NCBI GenBank assembly: GCA_903927685.1 | Contig: CAIYOB010000605.1 | Coordinates: 1-15,289, forward strand | From: an uncultured Planctomycetaceae bacterium | Lineage (GTDB): Bacteria; Planctomycetota; Planctomycetia; Pirellulales; Pirellulaceae | Direction of reading: 5' to 3' | DNA length: 15,289 nucleotides | Part shown: piece after piece, positions 7,679-14,689 of the stretch | Position numbering within the stretch: the first letter of the stretch is position 1 | Layout of the letters: each line of letters begins with the position of its first letter | Position numbers and translations under genes: made by a program | Notes under the pieces: generated by a model | Seen by the model: only the letters and a program-made list of their open reading frames with translations | What the model was told of the DNA's origin: nothing | Database searches by the model: none

Positions 7679-7730
7679 TCCACTCGTCAGTTGTTCTTTG
7701 TTCGTCGTTCGTCGTTCGTGGCCAGTGGTC
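7679..7730. repeat. 7-base tandem repeat (consensus GTTCGTC)
   Basis: Heptamers stay in phase for about seven units: TCCACTC, GTCAGTT, GTTCTTT, then GTTCGTC twice, GTTCGTG, GCCAGTG. The centre (7700-7720) is nearly perfect. The edges carry AGTGGTC (7724-7730), which is also the main unit of the array at 3269-3300, so the two arrays belong to one repeat family. Confidence 0.75.
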
Positions 7731-7944
7731 TGCTCTGTGTCTTTCTTTCGCCCCAATGCCTCTTCCGGATCTTGCTTGTTCGCGGGGGGCTGCGGCTTCT
7801 GTTTTCGCGGCTTCTGCTTGCCCGGGCCGCGTGTCATGGCCTTGGCCCGGCTCTTGCGTGGCAACTTGTTGCGGCAACCGTCCTCCGGTGGTAGGATCAT
7901 GCTCGTGTTCCTGCCCGCCCATCCGCCGCGACGGTAGATGCTGT

Positions 7945-8004
7945 TTAGGGGGAGAAGAGCAGGTGCGAGATTAGGGGAAGGGTTAGGGGGAGGATTGGGG
8001 GGAG
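7945..8004 (+). repeat. G-rich 12-base repeat with G-quadruplex potential
   Basis: TTAGGGGGAG or a close variant occurs at 7945-7954, 7971-7980, 7983-7992 and 7995-8004; the last three are exactly 12 bases apart. The plus strand thus has G-runs of 5, 4, 3, 5 and 6 within 55 bases, enough for an intramolecular quadruplex. The array ends about 40 bases before the start of the PPC-domain gene and would be in its leader on the sense strand. Confidence 0.65.
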
Positions 8005-8045
8005 TGGAGGCCGGCGCGGTCGGCTCACGGCAGTCGGAGCGATGT

Positions 8046-10424
8046 ATGAACACATCCCGGTATTGGATCGTCTGCGGGCTGGCCTGCGTCCTGGCCGCCT
8101 TGTCGACGGCCGCGGCGGACGAGCTGCCGCGAATCGGCTACGCGTATCCCGCGGGCGGCCGGCAGGGCACGACATTCCTGGTGACGGTCGGCGGCCAGTT
8201 TCTGGGCTCGTGGAAGGGAGACTATCACATCGACGTCCTGCAGGCCCTGTTCTCCGGGGACGGCATCCAGGCCCAGGTGCGGCTGGACCTCAGGCCTTTG
8301 AACTCACCGGAAATCGAAGCGTTGCAGCGCAAACTCGACGAACTGCGGACCAAGGAATCGAAGGATGTCGAGACGCTGAAGCAGATGTTCGAGATGCAGG
8401 TCAAGCTCAGCCGAGCCCGTTCGGAAGTGATGCGGCGACAGGCGCAGCCCGCGCTGGCTGACAGCGTCACGCTGGAAGTCAGCCTGGCCGCCGATGCCGC
8501 GCCCGGGCGGCGCGAGTTGCGGGTGGAAACGCCCCGCGGGATCTCCAATCCCCTGGCCTTCTACGTCGGCCGACTGCCGGAGTTCCGCGAGCAGGAAGCG
8601 GAGCCCACGTTCGATCCGCAGGACGTCCGCGAAGGGCGGATTCGCCAGCCGCCGGAGATTGAGACGCCCATCACGCTGCCGGCCGTCGTCAACGGGCAGA
8701 TCATTCCCCGCGAGCCGTACACGGTGCACTACTCGTCCGAGCGATTCACACCCGGCACGGCGGACCGGTTCCGTTTCGAGGCCCGCCGGGGACAGCGATT
8801 GGTGATTGCCGCCGCGGCCCGGGAACTGATCCCCTACCTGCCCGACGCGGTTCCAGGCTGGTTCCAAGCCACGTTGGCCTTGTACGACGCCCGGGGAAAG
8901 CAGGTGGCTTACGACGACGACTACCGGTTCCATCCCGATCCCGTGCTGTTCTTTCCGGTCCCGGAGGACGGATCGTATGTGGTCGAAATCAAGGACGCGA
9001 TCTACCGCGGCCGTCCGGACTTCGTCTATCGGATTGCCCTGGGCGAACTGCCCTACGTCACCAGCATCTTTCCGTTGGGAGGCCCGGCCGGGGCGCCGGC
9101 CACCGTCCAGCTGTGCGGCTGGAACCTGCCGGTCGACACGCTGACGATCGACGCCAGCGACATGACGCCGGGGCGATATCCGCTGGCGGTCCGCAAGGGC
9201 GAACTGACCTCCAACACGCTGCCGTTCTCCGTGGACACACTGCCGGAGTGCCTGGAACAGGAGCCCAACGCCGCAGCGCCGGCCGCCCAGCCGGTCACGC
9301 TTCCCGTGATCGTCAACGGGCGCATCGACCGGCCCGACGACTGGGACGAATTCCGTTTCGCCGGCCGCGCCGACCAGCAGCTGATCGCCGAGGTCCGCGC
9401 CCGCCATTTGGAGTCGCCATTGGACAGCGTCCTGGAGTTGTTCGACGCCGCCGGCAACCGGCTGGCCTTCAACGACGACCAGGAAGATAAGTTCGACGAC
9501 CTGAGAACGCACCATGCCGATTCCCTGATCCACTTCACCCTGCCGGCCGACGGGGAGTATGGCGTGCGTCTGGGGGACGCCCAGAGCCACGGCGGGCCGG
9601 AGTACGGGTATCGCCTGCGGCTGAGCGAACCGCGGCCTGATTTCGAATTGCGGGTCGCGCCTTCGTGCCTCCACGCCATCACCTGGCGGCTCAATCCGTT
9701 CGCCGTGTACGTCCAGCGTAAGGACGGATTCAACGGCGAAATCGCTCTGCGGTTCCAGGACGATCCCTTCGGGTTGGCGCTCAGCGGCGACGTCGTGCCG
9801 GCAGGGCAGGACCAGATCCGCCTGACGCTGGCCATCGCTCCGCTGCTGTCGGCCGATCCGATCCCGCTGTGCCTGGAAGGCCGAGCGACGATCGACGGGA
9901 AGGAGGTCGTGCATCCGGCCGTCCCGGCCGAAGTGCTGACCCAGGCGTTTTTCTACAAACACGTCGTTCCGGCCAAGTCGCTGACCCTTGTCCCCGAAGA
10001 CCGCACTCGGTTCCGCGAGGAAGCGGCCCGGGCCGCCCGAGAGAACAAGCCGTTCCCGCCGCCCGACTCGCGGCGCTCGTTCCAGCAGGCGATGGAAATC
10101 CTAAGTGAGCGGCCGGTGCGGATCCCCGTCGGCGGGTCGACGGAAGTGCAAGTCCGCCTGGGCTGGAGTCGCAATGGTCAGATCCAGGTCGAGTTGAGCG
10201 ATCCGCCCGAGGGAATCACGGTCGACAGCGCCGCCTGGACCGAGCGGGGCGTGGCCCTGGTGCTCCGCAGCGACGCCGCCAAGACGCAGTCTGGCTTGCA
10301 CGGCAACCTGATGGCCAACGCCTTCCTGCAAACCACCGCCACGGAACAGGACGGCAAGACGCGCGAGGTCCGCAATTTCATCGGCCCCCTGCCGGCCCTG
10401 CCGTTCGAAGTCATCCAACCGTAG
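8046..10424 (+). CDS. Secreted protein with two PPC-type (pre-peptidase C-terminal) domains
   Basis: The product is 792 residues. The ATG at 8046 is chosen because CGGAG lies 6 bases upstream and a signal peptide follows (YWIVCGLACVLAALSTAAA, cleavage near residue 24); the longer frame from 7938 begins in the G-rich repeat. Domains in order: an IPT/Ig-like beta-sandwich opening RIGYAYPAGGRQGTTFLVTVGGQFL (about 28-175) that contains a charged helical, probably coiled-coil insert (about 87-136, KLDELRTKESKDVETLKQ); a first PPC-like domain (about 236-335, TADRFRFEARRGQRL then EDGSYVVEIKD); a short Ig-like segment (337-397); a second PPC-like domain (about 403-527, DDWDEFRFAGRADQQ, LELFDAAGNRLAFNDD, DGEYGVRLGD); and a beta-rich C-terminal region. 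No catalytic motif was seen. Proteins of this layout are frequent in planctomycetes and are presumed surface or substrate-binding proteins. It probably shares transcripts with the esterase 124 bases downstream. The domain calls are fairly sure, the role is unknown. Confidence 0.85.
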   Translation: MNTSRYWIVCGLACVLAALSTAAADELPRIGYAYPAGGRQGTTFLVTVGGQFLGSWKGDYHIDVLQALFSGDGIQAQVRLDLRPLNSPEIEALQRKLDELRTKESKDVETLKQMFEMQVKLSRARSEVMRRQAQPALADSVTLEVSLAADAAPGRRELRVETPRGISNPLAFYVGRLPEFREQEAEPTFDPQDVREGRIRQPPEIETPITLPAVVNGQIIPREPYTVHYSSERFTPGTADRFRFEARRGQRLVIAAAARELIPYLPDAVPGWFQATLALYDARGKQVAYDDDYRFHPDPVLFFPVPEDGSYVVEIKDAIYRGRPDFVYRIALGELPYVTSIFPLGGPAGAPATVQLCGWNLPVDTLTIDASDMTPGRYPLAVRKGELTSNTLPFSVDTLPECLEQEPNAAAPAAQPVTLPVIVNGRIDRPDDWDEFRFAGRADQQLIAEVRARHLESPLDSVLELFDAAGNRLAFNDDQEDKFDDLRTHHADSLIHFTLPADGEYGVRLGDAQSHGGPEYGYRLRLSEPRPDFELRVAPSCLHAITWRLNPFAVYVQRKDGFNGEIALRFQDDPFGLALSGDVVPAGQDQIRLTLAIAPLLSADPIPLCLEGRATIDGKEVVHPAVPAEVLTQAFFYKHVVPAKSLTLVPEDRTRFREEAARAARENKPFPPPDSRRSFQQAMEILSERPVRIPVGGSTEVQVRLGWSRNGQIQVELSDPPEGITVDSAAWTERGVALVLRSDAAKTQSGLHGNLMANAFLQTTATEQDGKTREVRNFIGPLPALPFEVIQP

Positions 10425-10447
10425 GGAGAAGCACGCGGCCCATTCTC

Positions 10448-10541
10448 GGGATTTCGGAATCTCAGAACTCCAGGCCCCAGAATCTCAGAATCGCAGGATT
10501 TCAAATACCAAGATCTTAGAATCTCAGAATCTTAGAAGGAC
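10448..10541. repeat. 8-base tandem repeat (consensus AGAATCTC) between two genes
   Basis: Twelve units can be read without a break from GGGATTTC (10448-10455) to AGAAGGAC (10534-10541); ten are octamers and two have lost one base (10472-10478, 10511-10517). AGAATCTC is exact at 10479-10486 and 10518-10525. The array fills most of the 124-base spacer between the PPC-domain gene and the esterase. Its last unit contains AGAAGGA, the apparent ribosome-binding site of the esterase. Confidence 0.8.
10534..10540 (+). promoter_or_regulatory. Ribosome-binding site of the esterase, inside the last repeat unit
   Basis: AGAAGGA ends 8 bases before the ATG at 10549. It coincides with the final unit of the octamer array: AGAAGGAC in place of AGAATCTC. 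Confidence 0.6.
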
Positions 10542-10548
10542 AGCGCTG

Positions 10549-11610
10549 ATGAACAACCAAGTCCCGGGAAAGAACGCTTGCCGTATCGCCCGCCTTGCGT
10601 CCTGGAGGGCGCTGGCGGTCGGCTTGGTCTTGGTCGCCGGTTGGAGCTTCGCGGCAGAGTCGCAGGCCGATGCGAAAGCCAAAGACCGTGCAGCGGCCAA
10701 GCCGGCGGAGAGCTTGCCCCGCGGCGTCCGCGCGGAGAAGGACGTTCCGTACGTGCCCGGGGGCGATGTAGCCCAGCGGCTGGATCTCTATCTGCCGGAG
10801 CAAGCCGTCGATGCGCCGCTGCCGCTGATCGTCTGCATCCACGGCGGCGGCTGGCGTGGCGGGAGCAAAGCCTGGTGTCCGCTGCTGTACATGGTCGGCC
10901 GGGGCTACGCCGTGGCCAGCGTGGAATACCGCTTCAGCCAGCAGGCGGTCTTCCCGGCCCAGATTCAGGATTGCCAGGCCGCGATTCGCTGGCTGCGGGC
11001 CAACAGCCGAAAATACCAGCTCGATCCCGCGCGGATCGGCGTCATCGGCGCGTCGGCCGGCGGGCACCTGGTGGCCCTGCTGGGCACGGCCGGCGGCAAG
11101 AATGCCTTCGCTCCGATCGGCGGCAACGAGGACCAGTCCGACCGCGTGCAAGCCGTGTGCGACTACTACGGTCCCACGGATTTCAGCACGGTGATGCAGC
11201 AGGCCGCGGACGATCCGAACGTCAAGAATATCTTTCAGTTCAACACGCCCAGCGATCCGTATTCCGGCCTGATCGGCGTGAGCCTGGGCTCGGACAAGCA
11301 GAAGTGCGACGCGGTCAGCCCGGTGCACTACGTCAGCCAGGACAATCCGCCGATCTTGATCCTGCACGGGACGCACGATGCGCTGGTGCCCTATGCGCAG
11401 AGCACGCAGTTTGTCGCGGCCCTGAAAGAGAAAGGCGTGGACGTGCTGCTGCAAACCCTGCCCGGCTCCGGCCACGGCGGCCCCGCGTTCGGCAAGCCGG
11501 CCCTGGCCGTACTGGTGACGAATTTCTTTGACCGACATCTGCAGGGTGCGGATGTTAAAGTCGAGCTGGTGCCGGAAGCCGATTTGGCCGTTCAGCCACC
11601 TGCGAAATAG
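10549..11610 (+). CDS. Secreted alpha/beta-hydrolase, carbohydrate-esterase-like (BD-FAE / acetyl-xylan-esterase type)
   Basis: The product is 353 residues. It has a signal peptide with hydrophobic core ALAVGLVLVAGWSFAA (about 21-36), then a low-complexity Ala/Lys linker to about 60, then the hydrolase fold. The oxyanion-hole motif HGGGW is at 98-102. The nucleophile Ser169 sits in GASAGG, the acid is probably Asp277 in HGTHD, and the catalytic His is probably His309 in GSGHGG. The first strand reads DVAQRLDLYLPEQ. This set is typical of the BD-FAE-like family (PF20434 type), whose members remove acetyl or feruloyl groups from polysaccharides; many planctomycete copies lie next to glycosidases or sulfatases. 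All triad residues are present, so it is likely active. The exact ester is unknown. It converges with the propeller protein downstream. Confidence 0.92.
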   Translation: MNNQVPGKNACRIARLASWRALAVGLVLVAGWSFAAESQADAKAKDRAAAKPAESLPRGVRAEKDVPYVPGGDVAQRLDLYLPEQAVDAPLPLIVCIHGGGWRGGSKAWCPLLYMVGRGYAVASVEYRFSQQAVFPAQIQDCQAAIRWLRANSRKYQLDPARIGVIGASAGGHLVALLGTAGGKNAFAPIGGNEDQSDRVQAVCDYYGPTDFSTVMQQAADDPNVKNIFQFNTPSDPYSGLIGVSLGSDKQKCDAVSPVHYVSQDNPPILILHGTHDALVPYAQSTQFVAALKEKGVDVLLQTLPGSGHGGPAFGKPALAVLVTNFFDRHLQGADVKVELVPEADLAVQPPAK

Positions 11611-11867
11611 TCGCCCGACACGAAATAGCCGGCCAATGCTGGACATCCGGTGACCGTTTGAGACAATTCCCGTGTCTTCTGTCCATGCGACGCGGGCGGT
11701 GCTGTCGATTGGGCGACCCGCTGGCTAAGTGCTTGCTTGGCTTGATCGCGGCCGGGGGATGACAGAGACCTGGAAGAAAGACTTGCTCATCGTTTCGGCG
11801 GACAGCCTGCCTCCCGAGTTGCGAGTCATCCCAGCCCAGAAGCAGGTGGTGGCTGCCGCAGTGGAAG
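11611..11867. other. Convergent spacer with a coding-like stretch
   Basis: This lies between the stop of the esterase (plus) and the stop of the propeller protein (minus). No clear bidirectional terminator was seen. On the plus strand from an ATG near 11759 the frame reads MTETWKKDLLIVSADS then LPPELRVIPAQKQVVAAAVEV. This has a natural composition but continues into the antisense of the next gene before stopping at 11959. It may be a remnant of a lost gene; no family was recognised. Confidence 0.35.
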
Positions 11868-14675
11868 TCACTCGCGCCGGACGTCGAGCAAGCGCAGCAT
11901 GCCGGCGGGCACGCGGAGGTCCACACGCTCGCCGAGATCGCCAAGCGTCTGGCCGGTGAGTCGATCGGCGATCGTCCACTTCCCCGCAGCCGCAGTGGTG
12001 ATCCTCACGTCGCGGTCCGCCGGGTCGAGCCAGCCCGGATCGATCAGGACGACAACGAACTGGCCGGGGGCGTGCTCGATGATCTGGTGAAAGACGCATC
12101 CCTCGACGCGGAGCGGAAAGTCTGTCGCGCCGGCGGCGAGTTCCGCGGCGAGCAGCTTGCGGGCCTCGGCCAAGGGGACGGGGTTCCCGCCGCGGAAAAG
12201 TTCGTCGCCGTCCGTGGTCCAGAGGGACGTCCAGCGACCGACGGTCTGCGGCGGACCGCCGGGCAGGACGCAGACGAAACCGTGCGGCGCGGTGGTCACG
12301 ATGTTCTCCGCCGTGCGGCGCGTCCGGCCCCAGAGGAGCGTGGCGACGTCGGTCTCGGGCAGCGGGGCCATCGCCCAGTAGCAGTCCAGGCGATCAAAGG
12401 CCCAGGCGTGCGCGTCCGTGCCGTCCTCGTTCCAACGCTCGGGATGGTGTCCGTTGGCCCCGTGTTCCGCAAATCGCTCGGTGGGATCCTGCACCACGAG
12501 CGCGACGGGGGAGACCGCCCGCAGCTGCTCGCGGCGCGGAGGGGTGACGACTCCCTTGCCGAGCAGGTGCAGGAAATTGGCGGCGCCCTCGCGGCCGACC
12601 GCCGTCCATTGGCCCCCGCCCTGCGCCCGCTCGCCACTGAGGAACATGAAGACCCGCGCCCCCAGGGCGGCTTGCGAAGTGAGGTACCGCAAGTGCGGGT
12701 GCCCGGTCATGACGTATTCCCATTCCCACGCTCGGCTGGCGCAGAACCAGTCGGCGCTGACCCGGCAGCACCAGTCGTCCACCTGGCCGTCGAGCCAGAG
12801 TCCCACGCGAGCGGCAAGCTGGGCGTCGGCGGTCCGCGAGTTGCTGTCTTCGACGGCCGGCAGGATGACAGACCGATAGCGGCCGTCGAAGACCCGTTGC
12901 TTGAGCCGCGCGTCCGCGGGCCAGTGCAGCCACCAGATGTCTTTGTTCCGCGGGATGAAACGCTTCCGATGCTGGAGGCACAGTTCGAGAATGGGCCGGA
13001 GGTGATGTTCGAAGTAGTACGGGACGGCGTCGAGTTGTTCGTCCTCGGCGCTGACGAAGCCCAGGCACGTCCGGGGCGCGGCCTCCAGAATGGCGGCAAC
13101 GGTGGCAACCTCGCAGTGCGGTGCGCAGCCATGCCCGACTTGCACCCAGAAGTGACATCCGGCGGCCTCGAATCGCTTGGCGCCAGCCACGATTTCGGCC
13201 CGCTTCAGATCGTGGGCCAGGCGCGTGTCCCGGCCCCACGGTTTGCCGTCCGGCCGCAAGAGAGGCGAGTCCTCGCCGGGCCAGAAACAGGTCGCAAATC
13301 GCAGCTTGGGGTAAGGGAACGCCTGCTCGTAAGCGCGGACTCCGGCGATCCAGGAATCGACTTTCTTCAGGTCCGGTCCGCTCCACATGTGATGATCTAC
13401 CACGATGTCATAGGGGGCCGGTGCACCGGCGAGCGGTTGACCTTGCCAGCGGTCCACGGCCTCCGCCAACCCCTGGAGGTCCTGCCCCACCCGGGCCATC
13501 AACCCGCGCCGCGGCAGGGCCGCCAAACCAGCCTCCCAACCCTCGTTAAAACGCACGCGAACCACGTTGTCGTCGCCGTTGGGACTGGAGCCGAGCAACA
13601 CATGCCCGTGCGGCGACCCGGGTACGTACACCACGTCGGTGAACCCCTGCGGAGCCGAGGCGGCGCCGAGCCGATTGCCTCGGCTGTCGAGCAGTCGGAT
13701 TTCACAGCCCTCCAAGAGCACGATTTCGGCGCCCGGGGCGTCGGTCAGATCACCCGCCGCGAGCATTCGCATCTTGTAGAACCGGTCGTAACTGGGAACC
13801 TTGAACGGTTCGGGGAACGCGGCCGTCTGCCGCAGTCCGCCGTGCAGCGAGTACGCGCCCGGGTTGAAGATCAGTTCGCCGGCGCCGTCGCCGTCGAGAT
13901 CGCCGACAACACCGTTGGCGGTCAGCAGGCTCTTGGAGGTCCAGGGCTGCTGGCCCGAGCGGAATCGCTCGCCCCGCTGCTTGGCCTCCGCGGAGGAAGC
14001 ACCCCAGGGAACCGTCTCGAAGGTGACGCGTTCTTGTCGCGGCACAAGTCCCGGCACGGTGAGAAAGACAACGTCTTTCGCCTGCCCGCGAACCGGGAGT
14101 ACGGCGGCTTCGTCGCTGCCGTCGCCGTCGAAATCCCCGGCGCGCAGCAGTCGCACGGCGCCGCTGATCGCCGCCCCGCGAGTTTCTCCGACCCGCGTCC
14201 CGTCCGCAGCCAAGGCGAACACCTTGCGGCTGATCCCTCCCGCCAACGCCACGCGCGTACGGCCCGCGCCCCGGGCGGTCGTCACCTGCCACACGGGCGC
14301 GCCCAGATCCTGCTTCCAAAGCGGCTGACCGCCGGCGTCCAGGGCGTAAACATGGCCGTCGGCGCACGCCGCCAGGATCTCGTCGGCGCCGTCGCCATCG
14401 AGATCGCCACAGGCCAGGTCAAAGACGAAGCCGCCGACCGAGGCATCCCACAGGTGCTTGCCGCCGGCGTCAAACGCACAGACGCGTCCAGCGTAGGTCG
14501 AGCCGACGATCGCGCGCGCGTCGGACCGCCGGTCCAATTCGGCCGTGGCCAAACGATAGACATTGCGTCCGCCCGTCGAGAACGACGAGACAGGCTGCTC
14601 CGCCGCGACAGCCGAGCACGCCAACGGCACCCCCCAGACAGCAGTCAGCAGCATGACCAATCTTGACCACAGCAT
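11868..14675 (-). CDS. Secreted beta-propeller/TIM-barrel protein, probable lambda-carrageenase-like (GH150-like) enzyme
   Basis: The product is 935 residues. The ATG at 14675 is chosen because GAGGAG (14681-14686) lies 5 bases upstream and a signal peptide begins directly (MLWSRLVMLLTAVWG to SAVAA, about residue 25). An ATG at 14690 would overlap the previous stop and adds five residues. Residues about 35-380 form FG-GAP/PQQ-like propeller repeats with calcium-type loops DLDGDGADE (91-99), DFDGDGSDE (181-189) and DLDGDGAGE (259-267). Residues about 390-750 alternate strands and helices like a barrel, with acidic strand ends SAEDEQ (Glu544-Glu546), PAVEDS (Glu609, Asp610) and SADWF (Asp642). 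A beta-rich domain ends the protein. A roughly 940-residue exported protein with an N-terminal propeller is the known layout of lambda-carrageenases, and the neighbour is agarase-like; the family call is therefore an inference. It might instead be an uncharacterised glycosidase. It follows that neighbour by 14 bases in one operon. Confidence 0.8.
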   Translation of the reverse strand: MLWSRLVMLLTAVWGVPLACSAVAAEQPVSSFSTGGRNVYRLATAELDRRSDARAIVGSTYAGRVCAFDAGGKHLWDASVGGFVFDLACGDLDGDGADEILAACADGHVYALDAGGQPLWKQDLGAPVWQVTTARGAGRTRVALAGGISRKVFALAADGTRVGETRGAAISGAVRLLRAGDFDGDGSDEAAVLPVRGQAKDVVFLTVPGLVPRQERVTFETVPWGASSAEAKQRGERFRSGQQPWTSKSLLTANGVVGDLDGDGAGELIFNPGAYSLHGGLRQTAAFPEPFKVPSYDRFYKMRMLAAGDLTDAPGAEIVLLEGCEIRLLDSRGNRLGAASAPQGFTDVVYVPGSPHGHVLLGSSPNGDDNVVRVRFNEGWEAGLAALPRRGLMARVGQDLQGLAEAVDRWQGQPLAGAPAPYDIVVDHHMWSGPDLKKVDSWIAGVRAYEQAFPYPKLRFATCFWPGEDSPLLRPDGKPWGRDTRLAHDLKRAEIVAGAKRFEAAGCHFWVQVGHGCAPHCEVATVAAILEAAPRTCLGFVSAEDEQLDAVPYYFEHHLRPILELCLQHRKRFIPRNKDIWWLHWPADARLKQRVFDGRYRSVILPAVEDSNSRTADAQLAARVGLWLDGQVDDWCCRVSADWFCASRAWEWEYVMTGHPHLRYLTSQAALGARVFMFLSGERAQGGGQWTAVGREGAANFLHLLGKGVVTPPRREQLRAVSPVALVVQDPTERFAEHGANGHHPERWNEDGTDAHAWAFDRLDCYWAMAPLPETDVATLLWGRTRRTAENIVTTAPHGFVCVLPGGPPQTVGRWTSLWTTDGDELFRGGNPVPLAEARKLLAAELAAGATDFPLRVEGCVFHQIIEHAPGQFVVVLIDPGWLDPADRDVRITTAAAGKWTIADRLTGQTLGDLGERVDLRVPAGMLRLLDVRRE

Positions 14676-14680
14676 AGCGA

Positions 14681-14686
14681 CTCCTC
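14681..14686 (-). promoter_or_regulatory. Ribosome-binding site deciding the propeller-protein start
   Basis: GAGGAG on the minus strand, 5 bases before the ATG at 14675. It lies within the 14-base gap after the stop of the upstream gene and favours 14675 over the ATG at 14690, which lacks a good site. Confidence 0.6.
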
Positions 14687-14689
14687 GCA

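Larger units (their letters stand above)
7370..8045. other. Divergent intergenic region, 676 bases
   Basis: This region lies between the oxidoreductase (minus) and the PPC-domain protein (plus) and should hold both promoters, but no convincing -35/-10 pair was found. Contents in order: a near-palindrome GGTTCCCGGAAACC (7416-7429) about 47 bases before the oxidoreductase start; a foldable segment (7484-7543); heptamer arrays (7604-7629 and 7679-7730); a perfect inverted repeat CCTGCGC-G-GCGCAGG (7629-7643); and a G-rich 12-base repeat (7945-8004). A Lys/Arg-rich minus-strand frame starting at 7900 is discussed under findings and not called as a gene. Confidence 0.6.

Noticed and set aside
7604..7730. 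CRISPR-like array
   Set aside because: Units are 7 bases long with no spacers, and there are no cas genes; this is a simple tandem repeat.
8304..9962. 552-codon open frame on the minus strand
   Set aside because: It is antisense to the PPC-domain gene, with composition typical of a reverse-frame shadow.
10516..11646. 376-codon open frame on the minus strand
   Set aside because: It is antisense to the esterase, which has a complete catalytic triad on the plus strand.
12072..14666. 864-codon open frame on the plus strand
   Set aside because: It is antisense to the propeller protein across nearly its whole length, and the minus strand has recognisable FG-GAP loops and a signal peptide.
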